Shown: positions 1 to 9,298, numbered from the stretch's first letter. The stretch: DNA of 64,000 bases from Variovorax sp. V213 (GCF_041154455.1 NZ_AP028664.1:1303001-1367000), one strand, 5' to 3'. Made by a program: numbers and translations. Notes: generated by a model from the sequence alone, not told the origin.

Positions 1-1175
1 TCTGGGACGTCGAGGGCCGCCGCTATATCGACTTTGCCGGCGGCATCGCGGTCCTGAACACCGGCCACTGCCATCCGGAGATCAGCGCCGCCGTCAAGGC
101 GCAGGTCGATCTCTATTCGCACACCTGCTTCCAGGTGGTGGCGTACGAACCCTACGTGGAACTTGCCGAGCGCCTGAACGCGCTGGCGCCAGGCGAATTC
201 GCAAAGAAATCGATCTTCCTGAGCACCGGCGCCGAGGCGGTCGAAAACGCGGTGAAGATTGCCCGCGCCTACACGCGCCGGCCGGGCGTCATTGCCTTTA
301 CGGGCGGTTACCACGGCCGCACGATGATGACGCTGGGCCTGACCGGCAAGGTCGCGCCCTACAAGGTCGGCTTTGGCCCGTTCCCGGGCGAGGTGTTCCA
401 TGCGCTCTACCCGAACGCGCTGCACGGCGTGAGCGTGGACGACGCCTTGCACTCGGTTGAGCTGCTGTTCAAGAACGACATCGAGCCCGAGCGCGTGGCG
501 GCCTTCATCCTGGAGCCGGTGCAAGGGGAGGGCGGCTTCTACGTGGCGCCCAACGACTTCATCGAAGGCCTGCGCGCGCTGGCGGACCGCCACGGCATCC
601 TCATCATTGCCGACGAAGTGCAGACCGGCGCCGGCCGCACCGGCACCTGGTTTGCCAGCGAGCAATGGCCCGTGGCGCCCGACCTGATCACCACCGCCAA
701 GTCGATGGCGGGCGGTTTTCCTATCTCCGGCGTGGTGGGCCGCGCCGAGGTGATGGACGCGCCCGCGCCCGGCGGCCTGGGCGGCACCTATGCCGGCAGC
801 CCCATCGGCTGCGCCGCGGCGCTGGCGGTGCTCAAGGTGTTCGACGACGAGCAGTTGCTTGCGCGCAGCCGGGCGCTGGGCGAGCGGCTCACGGCCGGCC
901 TGCGCCGCATCGCGGCCGGCGAGCCGGCCATCGGCGACGTGCGGGGGCTCGGTGCCATGGTGGCCATCGAGCTGTTCGAAGAGGGCGACACCGCGCGGCC
1001 CGATGCCGCGCTGACCCGAAAGGTGGTGGCGGAAGCCGCGCGGCGCGGGTTAATCCTGCTGTCATGCGGCACCTACGGCAATGTAATTCGCGTGCTGGTG
1101 CCGCTGACGGCATCCGACTTGCTTGTGGACGAAGGCCTGGCGCTTCTCGCGGACAGCTTCGCCGCGCTGCGCTGA
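1..1175 (+). CDS. gabT: 4-aminobutyrate aminotransferase, 5' end missing
   Basis: Class III PLP-dependent aminotransferase that moves the amino group of 4-aminobutyrate to 2-oxoglutarate, giving succinate semialdehyde. The reading frame is open from base 3 (WDVEGRRYIDFAGG), so about 390 codons are visible and roughly 35 N-terminal residues lie outside the window. Visible family features are STGAEAVENAVKIAR, the TGGYHGRT segment, the IADEVQTG motif and the PLP lysine in TTAKSMAGG (Lys codon near base 699). It sits 25 bp before an ABC importer, and succinate-semialdehyde dehydrogenase lies downstream on the same strand, so uptake, transamination and oxidation to succinate appear co-transcribed. 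A related omega-aminotransferase for putrescine or 5-aminovalerate cannot be excluded, but the neighbours favour GABA. Confidence 0.9.
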   Translation, partial: WDVEGRRYIDFAGGIAVLNTGHCHPEISAAVKAQVDLYSHTCFQVVAYEPYVELAERLNALAPGEFAKKSIFLSTGAEAVENAVKIARAYTRRPGVIAFTGGYHGRTMMTLGLTGKVAPYKVGFGPFPGEVFHALYPNALHGVSVDDALHSVELLFKNDIEPERVAAFILEPVQGEGGFYVAPNDFIEGLRALADRHGILIIADEVQTGAGRTGTWFASEQWPVAPDLITTAKSMAGGFPISGVVGRAEVMDAPAPGGLGGTYAGSPIGCAAALAVLKVFDDEQLLARSRALGERLTAGLRRIAAGEPAIGDVRGLGAMVAIELFEEGDTARPDAALTRKVVAEAARRGLILLSCGTYGNVIRVLVPLTASDLLVDEGLALLADSFAALR

Positions 1176-1200
1176 ACGGTCCCTTTTCTTGAGCTCCTCC

Positions 1201-2298
1201 ATGACCACAGCAGAACCCTTGGTGCGTTTCCAGCGCGTCCAGAAAACCTACGACGGTGAACACCTGGTGGTGCGCCAGCTCGACCTGGACATCCACCGCG
1301 GCGAGTTCCTGAGCCTGCTCGGGCCCTCGGGGTCGGGCAAGACCACCACGCTGATGATGCTGGCCGGCTTCGAGTCGCCCACCTCCGGCGAGATCCTGCT
1401 CGACGGCAAGCCGATCACCGGCACGCCGCCGCACAAGCGGCACTTCGGCATGGTGTTCCAGAACTACGCGCTGTTTCCGCACCTGAGCGTGGGCCAGAAC
1501 GTGGCCTATCCGCTCACCGTGCGCAAGGTGTCCAAGGACGAGCAGCAGCGCCGCGTGCAGCGCGCGCTCGACATGGTGCAGCTGCGCGGCATGACCGACC
1601 GCCTGCCCGGCCAGCTCTCGGGCGGCCAGCAGCAGCGTGTGGCGCTGGCGCGCGCGCTGGTGTTCGAACCCCAGCTGGTGCTCATGGACGAGCCGCTCGG
1701 CGCGCTCGACAAGCAGCTGCGCGAGCACATGCAGATCGAGCTCAAGGACCTGCATCGCCAGCTCGGCGTGACCTTCGTCTACGTGACGCACGACCAGGGC
1801 GAGGCGCTCACCATGAGCGACCGCGTGGCGGTGTTCAACGAAGGCGTGATCCAGCAGCTGGACACCGTCGGCCGTCTCTACGAGACGCCGTCCAACCGTT
1901 TCGTGGCCGGTTTCGTCGGCGACAACACCGTGCTCAAGGGGCAGCTGAGCCGGGGCGGCGAGCAGGCCGAAATGACGCTGCCCGATGGCCGCGTGCTGCA
2001 TGGGCTCAACGTCAGCGGCGCGGCCGCGGGCTCTGCCGTCGAGGCCTGTATCCGACCCGAGCGCGTGGTGCTGCACCGCCGGCCGGATGCGCAGGGCGCC
2101 AACATGCTCGCCGCCGTGGTGGCGCGCGTCATCTACTTCGGCGATCACCTGCGGCTGCTTTGCAGCGTGGGCGGCGGCCAGGCCGAGGCCACCGTGAAGC
2201 TGCCGCTGACCGGCGCGGGCGGCACCGCCACGCCGCAGGCCGGCGAATCGGTGGCGCTCGAATTTCCGGTTGCGCATGCGCGCATGTATGCGCTCTGA
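1201..2298 (+). CDS. ABC importer ATPase, spermidine/putrescine (PotA) type
   Basis: ATP-hydrolysing subunit of an importer, 365 residues with the start placed at ATG 1201; the longer open frame upstream overlaps gabT. Walker A GPSGSGKT is at residues 41-48, followed by the Q-loop (VFQNYALFPH), the LSGGQQQR signature and Walker B LVLMDEPLGALD. The last 110 residues form a TOBE-like regulatory domain, as usual in the PotA/FbpC group. Binding protein and two permeases follow directly. The substrate is inferred only from context: GABA, 4-guanidinobutyrate or a polyamine. Confidence 0.9.
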   Translation: MTTAEPLVRFQRVQKTYDGEHLVVRQLDLDIHRGEFLSLLGPSGSGKTTTLMMLAGFESPTSGEILLDGKPITGTPPHKRHFGMVFQNYALFPHLSVGQNVAYPLTVRKVSKDEQQRRVQRALDMVQLRGMTDRLPGQLSGGQQQRVALARALVFEPQLVLMDEPLGALDKQLREHMQIELKDLHRQLGVTFVYVTHDQGEALTMSDRVAVFNEGVIQQLDTVGRLYETPSNRFVAGFVGDNTVLKGQLSRGGEQAEMTLPDGRVLHGLNVSGAAAGSAVEACIRPERVVLHRRPDAQGANMLAAVVARVIYFGDHLRLLCSVGGGQAEATVKLPLTGAGGTATPQAGESVALEFPVAHARMYAL

Positions 2299-2347
2299 AC
2301 CCATCTGTTTTCTCGTTCCCCGTTCATCACCCAGGACTACATCCACC

Positions 2348-3376
2348 ATGAAAAAGTCTCTCATCGCCTGCACCGTCGCCGCCAGCTTCGCGCTGCCTGC
2401 ATTCGCCCAGCAGCAGCTCACCGTGGTCAACTTCGGTGGGGCCAACGCCAACGCGCAGAAGAAGGCCTACTACGAGCCCTACGAGAAGACCGGCACCAAG
2501 ATCATTCCGGTCGAATACAACGGTGAACAGGCCAAGATCAAGGCCATGGTCGAGACCAAGAAGGTCACCTGGGACGTGGTCGAGGTCGAATCGCCCGACG
2601 CCGCGCGCGGCTGCGACGAAGGCCTGTTCGAGAAGCTCGACTATTCGAAGATCGGCAACAAGGCCGACTTCCTGCCGGCCGCGGTCACCGATTGCGGCGT
2701 GGGCCTGTTCGTGTGGTCGACCGTGATGGCCTACAACGGCGAAAAGCTCAAGACCGCGCCCACCAGCTGGGCCGACTTCTGGGACGTGAAGAAGATTCCG
2801 GGCAAGCGCGGCATGCGCAAGGGCGCGCGCTACAACCTCGAGTTCGCGCTCATGGCCGACGGCGTGAAGCCCGCCGACGTGTACAAGGTGCTGGGCACCA
2901 AGGAAGGCGCCGACCGCGCGTTCAAGAAGCTCACCGAACTCAAGCCCAACATCCAGTGGTGGGAAGCCGGCGCCCAGCCGCCGCAGTTCCTGGTGGCCGG
3001 CGACGTGGTGCTGACCACCGTGTACAACGGCCGCATCGACGCGGCCAACCGCGAAGGCCGCGACCTCAAGATCTACTGGCCCGGCGGCATCTACGACCTC
3101 GATTACCTGGTGATTCCGAAGGGCGCGCCGAACAAGGAGGCTTCGCTGAAGTACATCCAGTTCGCGATGCAGCCGGCCAACCAGACGGTCTATGCCCAGA
3201 ACATCGCCTACGGCCCGACCAACACCAAGGCCCTGGCTGCGCTCAGCCCCAAGGTGCTGGCCGACCTGCCGACCTCGGCAGCCAACGCCAAGGACGCGCT
3301 GCAGTTCAACGTCGGCTTCTGGGCTGACCAGGGCGAGGCGCTCGAGAAGCGCTTCGCGTCCTGGGCCACGCAGTAA
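2348..3376 (+). CDS. Periplasmic binding protein of the polyamine-type ABC importer
   Basis: Extracellular solute-binding protein (PotD/PotF-like), 342 residues. ATG 2348 was chosen because it begins a clean signal peptide, MKKSLIACTVAASFALPAFA, with cleavage expected after AFA. The mature part opens LTVVNFGGANANAQKKAYYEPYEKTG, typical of spermidine/putrescine-type binding proteins. It follows the ATPase gene by 49 bp and precedes the first permease by 14 bp. Its ligand is the unknown that decides what the whole operon imports; the adjoining ureohydrolase and GABA genes suggest 4-guanidinobutyrate or GABA. Confidence 0.9.
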   Translation: MKKSLIACTVAASFALPAFAQQQLTVVNFGGANANAQKKAYYEPYEKTGTKIIPVEYNGEQAKIKAMVETKKVTWDVVEVESPDAARGCDEGLFEKLDYSKIGNKADFLPAAVTDCGVGLFVWSTVMAYNGEKLKTAPTSWADFWDVKKIPGKRGMRKGARYNLEFALMADGVKPADVYKVLGTKEGADRAFKKLTELKPNIQWWEAGAQPPQFLVAGDVVLTTVYNGRIDAANREGRDLKIYWPGGIYDLDYLVIPKGAPNKEASLKYIQFAMQPANQTVYAQNIAYGPTNTKALAALSPKVLADLPTSAANAKDALQFNVGFWADQGEALEKRFASWATQ

Positions 3377-3390
3377 GCAGGCAAGAGACG

Positions 3391-4650
3391 ATGCACGCGG
3401 CAATGTCTGTCCCCCAGGTCTTGGCAGAAGCGGCGCCGCCCGGCGAGCTCCGGCGTGCGCTGGCGCGCGCCGAGTCGCGCCGCAAGTGGCGCGCCTTTGC
3501 GCTCACGCTGCCGCTGCTGGTCTTCCTGCTGCTGACGCTGCTGGTGCCCATCGTGGCACTGCTGCAGCGCGCGGTCGAGAACCCCGAGGTGGCCAACGCG
3601 CTGCCGCGCACCGTGCGCGCGCTCGATGGCTGGAACCGCAAGGAGGCGCCCGCGCCCGCGGCCTATGCCGCCATCGCGGCCGACCTCGGCCAACTGCCCG
3701 ACAGCTCCGATGCGGGCGCGCTGGCGCGCCGCCTCAACACCGAGATCGCGGGCGCCCGCTCGCTCGTGATGGGCGCCTTCCGGGCGCTGCCCATTGCCGG
3801 CACGCCGGAAGAAATCAAGGCGCGCATGTTGGAACTCGATCCGCGCTGGGGCGAGGCGCCGTTCTGGCAGGCCATCGCCAAGAACGGTTCGCGCTGGACG
3901 CCCGACTACCTGCTCGCCTCGGTCGACCTGCGGCGCGATGTGGCGGGCGAGGTGGAGCGCATGCCCGCCGACCAGCGCGCCTTTGCCGGCATCCTTCTGC
4001 GCACCTTCAACATCAGCGCCGTGGTCACCTTCTTCTGCCTGCTGCTGGCCTATCCGCTGGCCTGGTGGCTGTCGACGCTGCCTGCGCGCAAGGCCAACGT
4101 GCTGATGATCCTGGTGCTGGTGCCGTTCTGGACTTCCATCCTGGTGCGCGTGGCCGCATGGATCGTGCTGCTGCAGTCCGAAGGCCTGGTCAACCGCGGC
4201 CTCATGGGCATCGGCCTGATCGACCAGCCGCTGGCGCTACTGTTCAACCGCACCGGCGTGATCATCGCGATGGTGCACATCCTGCTGCCTTTCATGATCC
4301 TGCCGCTCTACAGCGTCATGAAGAGCGTGCCGCCCACCTACCTGCGCGCCGCAGTCTCGCTGGGCAGCTCGCCGCTGGCAGCTTTCTTTCGCGTGTATGT
4401 GCCGCAGACCTATCCCGGCATCGGCGCCGGCGCGCTGCTGGTGTTCATCCTGGCCATCGGCTACTACGTGACGCCCGCGCTGCTGGGCGGCGCAGACGAC
4501 CAGATGCTGAGCTACTACATCGCGCGCTACACCAATGTGGAAATCAACTGGGGCATGGCCTGCGCGCTGGGCGCCGTGCTGCTCGTCGCCACGCTGGTGC
4601 TGTATGCCGTGTACCGCCGCATCGGCAAGGCCGAGCTGAGCCTCGGCTGA
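3391..4650 (+). CDS. ABC importer permease 1 (PotB-like)
   Basis: Inner-membrane permease of the polyamine/opine/2-aminoethylphosphonate type, 419 residues. A first transmembrane segment lies at about residues 35-55. It is followed by a long loop of roughly 145 residues before the remaining membrane helices, which makes this protein longer than classical PotB (about 285). The EAA loop that docks on the ATPase is visible as AAVSLGSSPLAAFFRVYVPQ near residue 325. An alternative start at ATG 3403 would remove four residues. The gene is 22 bp from the second permease, and the two should form a heterodimeric channel. Confidence 0.88.
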   Translation: MHAAMSVPQVLAEAAPPGELRRALARAESRRKWRAFALTLPLLVFLLLTLLVPIVALLQRAVENPEVANALPRTVRALDGWNRKEAPAPAAYAAIAADLGQLPDSSDAGALARRLNTEIAGARSLVMGAFRALPIAGTPEEIKARMLELDPRWGEAPFWQAIAKNGSRWTPDYLLASVDLRRDVAGEVERMPADQRAFAGILLRTFNISAVVTFFCLLLAYPLAWWLSTLPARKANVLMILVLVPFWTSILVRVAAWIVLLQSEGLVNRGLMGIGLIDQPLALLFNRTGVIIAMVHILLPFMILPLYSVMKSVPPTYLRAAVSLGSSPLAAFFRVYVPQTYPGIGAGALLVFILAIGYYVTPALLGGADDQMLSYYIARYTNVEINWGMACALGAVLLVATLVLYAVYRRIGKAELSLG

Positions 4651-4672
4651 ACGGCACGAAAGGCAAACAAGC

Positions 4673-5491
4673 ATGCTGAAGCTTCCCCAATTCCCTGCCT
4701 ATGCCACCTTTGCCGACAAGCTCGGCTGGTGGCTGGTGCGCGGCGGCTGTGTCGCGGTGCTGGCCTTCTTGCTGGCGCCCATCCTGGTGGTGATTCCGCT
4801 GTCGTTTTCCGACAGTTCCTTTCTGGCCTACCCGATCCCGGGCTGGTCGCTCAAGTGGTATCGCAACCTGTTCGAGTCGCCCGAGTGGGCGCGCGCGGCG
4901 CGCAACAGCTTCATCGTCGCGCCGGCTGCCACGGTGCTGGCCACCGTGCTGGGCACGCTGGCGGCGGTGGGCTTGTCGCGCACGAACTTCGCGTTCAAGG
5001 GCTTGCTCATGAGCGTGCTGATTTCGCCGATGGTGGTGCCCATCGTGGTGGTGGGGGTTGCCACCTACCTCTACTTCGCGCCCATCGGCCTGGCCGACAC
5101 CTACTTCGGGCTCATCGTGGTGCATGCGGCGCTCGGCGCACCTTTTGTGCTGACAACCGTGCTCGCCACGCTGGCCGGCTTCAACCACAACCTGGTGCGC
5201 GCATCGCTGAGCCTGGGCGAGACACCGTTCAGGACCTTCATGCGCATCACGCTGCCGGTGATTGCGCCGGGCGTGATCTCGGGTGCGCTGTTCGCCTTTG
5301 CCACCTCTTTCGACGAAGTGGTGGTCACGCTGTTCCTCGCAGGGCCCGACCAGGTCACGCTGCCGCGCCAGATGTTCACCGGCATCCGCGAGAACATCTC
5401 GCCCACCATCGCCGCCGTGGCAACGCTGCTCATCATCTTCACCACCACGCTGCTGCTCGCGCTCGAATGGCTGCGCGGCCGGCGGCGCTGA
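4673..5491 (+). CDS. ABC importer permease 2 (PotC-like)
   Basis: Second membrane subunit, 272 residues and of normal length for PotC. Hydrophobic segments begin at about residue 25, with others around residues 80-105, 115-135 and 150-165 and near the C terminus. The EAA loop reads ASLSLGETPFRTFMRITLPV at about residues 181-200, with the conserved Gly. It lies 11 bp before the ureohydrolase start, consistent with one transcript covering transport and catabolism. Confidence 0.9.
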   Translation: MLKLPQFPAYATFADKLGWWLVRGGCVAVLAFLLAPILVVIPLSFSDSSFLAYPIPGWSLKWYRNLFESPEWARAARNSFIVAPAATVLATVLGTLAAVGLSRTNFAFKGLLMSVLISPMVVPIVVVGVATYLYFAPIGLADTYFGLIVVHAALGAPFVLTTVLATLAGFNHNLVRASLSLGETPFRTFMRITLPVIAPGVISGALFAFATSFDEVVVTLFLAGPDQVTLPRQMFTGIRENISPTIAAVATLLIIFTTTLLLALEWLRGRRR

Positions 5492-5502
5492 GCCGGTACG
5501 CA

Positions 5503-6462
5503 ATGACGGCCGCCACCACACCAAACCAGCCGCTCGGCGGCAACGAAATGCCGCGCTTTGCCGGCCCCGGCACGATGATGCGGTTGCCCGTTGCAACGTC
5601 TGCACAGGGGCTGGATGCGGTATTCATCGGCGTGCCGCTGGACATCGGCACCTCCAACCGCCCGGGCGCGCGTTTCGGGCCGCGCCAGATACGCGCCGAA
5701 TCGGCACTGCTGCGCCCCTACAACATGGCGACCGGTGCGGCGCCGTTCGATCGGCTGAACGTGGCCGACCTGGGCGATGTGCCCATCAATACCTATTCGC
5801 TCGAAAAATCGCTAGCCATCATCTCGTCCTTCTACGACACGGTGCTGGCCGCCGGCTGCGCGCCGCTCACGCTGGGCGGCGACCACACCATTGCGCTGCC
5901 CATCCTGCGCGCGCTGGCGCGCCGGCACGGGCCGGTCGCGCTGGTGCATGTCGATGCGCATGCGGACGTGAACGACGACATGTTCGGCGAGCGCATCGCG
6001 CACGGCACCCCGTTCCGCCGTGCCGTCGAAGAAGGCCTGCTGGCCTCTGACAAGGTCTGGCAGATCGGCCTGCGCGGCACCGGCTATGCCGCCGACGATT
6101 TCGACTGGCCGCGCGAACAGGGCTTCACCGTGGTGCAGGCCCACGAGGTCTGGTACCAGTCGCTGGCCCCGCTGATGGCGCAGGTGCGCGAGCGCATCGG
6201 CCCGGCGCATCCGGTCTACATCAGCTTCGACATCGACGGCATCGATCCTTCATTCGCCGGTGGCACCGGCACGCCCGAGATCGGCGGACTCACCGTGCCG
6301 CAGGCACTGGAGATCGTGCGCGGCTGCCGCGGCCTGAACGTGGTGGGCGCCGACCTGGTGGAAGTCAGCCCGCCCTACGACCCCAGCGGAAACACCGCGC
6401 TGCTCGGCGCCAATCTTCTCTACGAGATGCTTTGCGTGCTCCCCGGCGTGCCCTACCGCTGA
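5503..6462 (+). CDS. Ureohydrolase, agmatinase/guanidinobutyrase family
   Basis: Di-manganese ureohydrolase, 319 residues from ATG 5503; the frame is open much further upstream inside the permease gene. All metal-ligand motifs are present: GGDHT near residue 125, HVDAHADVND near 149 and SFDIDGIDPS near 242. Such enzymes release urea from agmatine, 4-guanidinobutyrate or 3-guanidinopropionate. Because a GABA aminotransferase and succinate-semialdehyde dehydrogenase flank it, 4-guanidinobutyrate to GABA plus urea is the best guess (GbuA-like). Agmatinase would give putrescine, for which no further enzyme is seen here. The family call is secure; the substrate is inference. Confidence 0.88.
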   Translation: MTAATTPNQPLGGNEMPRFAGPGTMMRLPVATSAQGLDAVFIGVPLDIGTSNRPGARFGPRQIRAESALLRPYNMATGAAPFDRLNVADLGDVPINTYSLEKSLAIISSFYDTVLAAGCAPLTLGGDHTIALPILRALARRHGPVALVHVDAHADVNDDMFGERIAHGTPFRRAVEEGLLASDKVWQIGLRGTGYAADDFDWPREQGFTVVQAHEVWYQSLAPLMAQVRERIGPAHPVYISFDIDGIDPSFAGGTGTPEIGGLTVPQALEIVRGCRGLNVVGADLVEVSPPYDPSGNTALLGANLLYEMLCVLPGVPYR

Positions 6463-6514
6463 CGCATGTGACCGGCCTGGCCAGCCTGTTTTTTTCCCGA
6501 GACAACAGAACGCC

Positions 6515-7993
6515 ATGAACATGAAGACATCCCCCCTCGCATTGCTGAACGACCCGAGCCTGCTCAAGACCGATGCGCTGATCGCCGGCGAATGGATCAC
6601 GGGCGCGAGCCGATTCGATGTGAACGACCCGGCTACCGGCCAGAAGCTGGCCGACGTCGCCAACCTCGCGCGCACGGACGCGGCCATGGCGATTGCCGCC
6701 GCCAACCAGGCGCTCGCGGCCTGGCGCGGCAAGACCGGCAAGGAGCGCAGCATCGTTTTGCGCAAGTGGTTCGACCTGCTGATCGCCAACACCGAAGACC
6801 TGGGCCGCCTGATGACCGCCGAGCAGGGCAAGCCTTTTGCCGAGGCCAAGGGCGAGGTGGCCTACGGCGCCAGCTTCATCGAGTGGTTTGCCGAAGAAGC
6901 CAAGCGCGTGAACGGCGAGGTGCTGCCCCAGTTCGACAACAACCGGCGCCTCCTGGTGATGAAGCAGGCCATCGGCGTGTGCGCGGCCATCACGCCGTGG
7001 AATTTTCCGCTCGCCATGATCACTCGCAAGGTGGCACCGGCGCTCGCCGCCGGATGCACCGTCGTCATCAAGCCCGCCGAACTCACGCCACTCACCGCAC
7101 TGGCCGCGGCCGAGCTGGCGGTGCGCGCGGGCATTCCAGCGGGCGTGCTCAACGTGCTCACGGCCGACAGCCAGAACAGCATCGCCATCGGCAAGGAGCT
7201 GTGCGAGAGCGACGTCGTGCGCCACCTGAGCTTCACCGGCTCCACCGAAGTCGGCCGCATTCTCATGAGCCAGTGCGCGCCCACGGTCAAGAAGCTGTCG
7301 CTCGAACTCGGCGGCAACGCCCCCTTCCTGGTGTTCGACGATGCCGACGTGGATTCGGCGGTCGAAGGCGCCATCGCCAGCAAATACCGCAACGCGGGCC
7401 AGACCTGCGTGTGCGCGAACCGGCTGTATGTGCAAGACGGCATCTACGACAGCTTCGTCGAGAAATTCGCGGCCAAGGTCAAGGCGCTCAAGGTCGGCAA
7501 CGGCTTCGAGGAAGGCGTGATGCAAGGCCCGCTGATCGAGGATGCGGCCATCGACAAGGTGCAGCGCCACGTCGACGATGCCGTGGCCAAGGGCGGCAAG
7601 GTGATGGCGGGCGGACGCAAGATCGGCGGCCAGTTCTTCGAGCCCACCGTGATCGCCGAGGCCACGCCCGACATGCTCTGCGCGCGCGAGGAAACCTTCG
7701 GCCCCTTCGCGCCCGTGTTCCGCTTCAAGACCGAGCAGGACGCCATCGACGCCGCCAACAACACCGAGTTCGGACTCGCCAGCTATTTCTACACCCGCGA
7801 CGTGGGCCGCATCTTCCGCGTGGCCGAGGCGCTGGAGTACGGCATGGTCGGCATCAATGCCGGCGTGATCGCCACCGAGCACGTGCCCTTCGGCGGCGTG
7901 AAGCAGTCGGGCCTGGGCCGCGAGGGCTCGCACCATGGCATGGACGACTACGTCGAGATCAAGTATCTCTGCCTGGGCGACATCCGGAAATAA
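6515..7993 (+). CDS. gabD: Succinate-semialdehyde dehydrogenase
   Basis: NAD(P)-dependent aldehyde dehydrogenase, 492 residues, oxidising succinate semialdehyde to succinate. Visible motifs are the cofactor-binding ITPWNFPLAMITRKVAPALAAG segment, LELGGNAPFLVF with the general-base Glu, and GQTCVCANR with the catalytic Cys. The C-terminal FGGVKQSGLGREGS motif is typical of GabD. It ends the operon: the next gene starts 126 bp later with its own ribosome-binding site. Glutarate-semialdehyde dehydrogenase activity is possible for this subgroup, but gabT upstream supports GABA catabolism. Confidence 0.92.
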   Translation: MNMKTSPLALLNDPSLLKTDALIAGEWITGASRFDVNDPATGQKLADVANLARTDAAMAIAAANQALAAWRGKTGKERSIVLRKWFDLLIANTEDLGRLMTAEQGKPFAEAKGEVAYGASFIEWFAEEAKRVNGEVLPQFDNNRRLLVMKQAIGVCAAITPWNFPLAMITRKVAPALAAGCTVVIKPAELTPLTALAAAELAVRAGIPAGVLNVLTADSQNSIAIGKELCESDVVRHLSFTGSTEVGRILMSQCAPTVKKLSLELGGNAPFLVFDDADVDSAVEGAIASKYRNAGQTCVCANRLYVQDGIYDSFVEKFAAKVKALKVGNGFEEGVMQGPLIEDAAIDKVQRHVDDAVAKGGKVMAGGRKIGGQFFEPTVIAEATPDMLCAREETFGPFAPVFRFKTEQDAIDAANNTEFGLASYFYTRDVGRIFRVAEALEYGMVGINAGVIATEHVPFGGVKQSGLGREGSHHGMDDYVEIKYLCLGDIRK

Positions 7994-8119
7994 GGGCGCC
8001 GCAAGTGCGCATTAGTCCGTGCTTTTTGGATCCGATGGCCCTCGAATCTGACAAATTCTCGCAAAACTCTTTCGCGCAAGAGGAGGAGACGGCAGTATTC
8101 GCTGCAAAGGAGTCCCCTC

Positions 8120-8557
8120 ATGAAAATCAGACCGATTGCCGCCTGCCTATTGACGCTTGCCACCTGTTGCACTGCGGCTTCCGCTCAAGACGTGGACCCC
8201 GGGGCGCTGGTGAAGGCCGCGCAAGCCACAGTCCAGCAAATCGATGAAGGGCGCGCCGCATCCGTGTGGGATGGCATGTCCGCTGCGGTCAAGCAGCGCG
8301 TCTCGCGAAAGGACTTCACGGAGGCAATCACGCGCTCGCGCCAGTCCTTGGGTACCCCGGGTGTTCGCTACTGGGTCACGGTCTCGCGCCAGCAGGCAGC
8401 AGGCACGGCGTCCATTCCGGCAGGGATGTACAGCAGCGTCGAGTTCGAGTCGTTGGTGGGGGGAACCAAGACCGTGCGCGAGCTGGTGTCATTCCGGTTC
8501 GATGAGGACAACACATGGCGTGCGAGTGGCTACACCGTGCGCAGCGACGCCCGCTAG
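8120..8557 (+). CDS. DUF4019-type exported protein
   Basis: Small predicted periplasmic protein, 145 residues, of unknown biochemical role. It begins with a signal peptide ending in TAASAQ (residues 1-23). The rest matches the DUF4019 pattern: a helical start with DEGRAASVWDGMSAAVKQ, then strands YWVTVSRQQAAG, YSSVEFESLV and RELVSFRFDEDNTWRASGYTV. A strong AAGGAG ribosome-binding site lies at about 8107. It converges on a response regulator gene 24 bp downstream. No function should be read from context. Confidence 0.7.
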   Translation: MKIRPIAACLLTLATCCTAASAQDVDPGALVKAAQATVQQIDEGRAASVWDGMSAAVKQRVSRKDFTEAITRSRQSLGTPGVRYWVTVSRQQAAGTASIPAGMYSSVEFESLVGGTKTVRELVSFRFDEDNTWRASGYTVRSDAR

Positions 8558-8581
8558 CAGCGCGACAGCCTCGCCCATCGT

Positions 8582-9298
8582 TCACGCAAGGCTGCTCGCT
8601 TCGGTGTCGACAGCCTCGAGACAATAGCCCTGGCCGTAGACAGCGGCGAGCCGGTAGCCGCTATCCGGGCGCAGCTGGAGCGCCGCGCGCACGCGCGAGA
8701 CGTGCGTGTCCAGGGAGCGCGACATATGCTCGGTCTCCATGGCGCTGCTGATGCCCCAGACGGACTCCAGCAAATACCGTCGCGAGAGCACGCGCCCCAT
8801 GTTGCGGAACAGGAGGAGCGCGAGGTTGTATTGCTTCTGCGTCAGGACCACCGGCACACCATCCATTTCCAGGCGCTGGCGCGAGGGCAGGAAGTGGTAG
8901 CGGCCCCAGGTCTGGTCATCGGGCGGCTGCTGTGTGTAGGCGCGCCGCATGAGGGCGCAAACTCGCGCGGCGAGTTCGCCCGCCCGGATCGGACTCACGA
9001 TGATGTCGTCCGCGCCTGCGGCCAGGCCTTCCACGATGTCCTCCTCTTCATGCCGTTGGGTCATCAGGAGCATCGGCACGCGATCTTTCAACGTGGTGCG
9101 GGCCCATCGCGCAAACTCCGGTCCGGTGGTGTCCGGCAATTGCCAGTCCAGCACCAGGAGATCGAAGGTTTCTCGCAGCTGCTCGCGCTGCAGTGCGCTG
9201 CCCCGGGTGAAAGCCTGGCAGTCATGCCCGAGGGGTCGGAGAATGCTCGAGATCAGGGCAAGCTCCTCGCCATCGCCGTCCAGTACTGCAATTCGCAT
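8582..9298 (-). CDS. OmpR-family response regulator with atypical receiver
   Basis: Two-component transcription factor, 238 residues from ATG 9298. A receiver domain occupies residues 1-115 and a winged-helix DNA-binding domain about 130-230 (the end reads GYRLAAVYGQGYCLEA). Asp51 in VLDWQLPD is the likely phosphoacceptor and Thr80 is in place. The conserved lysine of the usual KP motif, however, is Ser102 (IIVSPIRAGEL). The acidic pocket reads LDGDGEE rather than DDD or DDE. Phosphorylation-dependent switching may therefore be altered. No histidine kinase is adjacent. The start lies only 5 bp from a divergent, 5'-truncated OmpA-type gene, leaving no normal promoter space. Confidence 0.85.
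   Translation of the reverse strand: MRIAVLDGDGEELALISSILRPLGHDCQAFTRGSALQREQLRETFDLLVLDWQLPDTTGPEFARWARTTLKDRVPMLLMTQRHEEEDIVEGLAAGADDIIVSPIRAGELAARVCALMRRAYTQQPPDDQTWGRYHFLPSRQRLEMDGVPVVLTQKQYNLALLLFRNMGRVLSRRYLLESVWGISSAMETEHMSRSLDTHVSRVRAALQLRPDSGYRLAAVYGQGYCLEAVDTEASSLA

Noticed and set aside
889..2451. 520-residue minus-strand frame over the ABC ATPase gene
   Set aside because: Antisense shadow of a clear ATPase gene; composition is repetitive and no start signal or motif is present.
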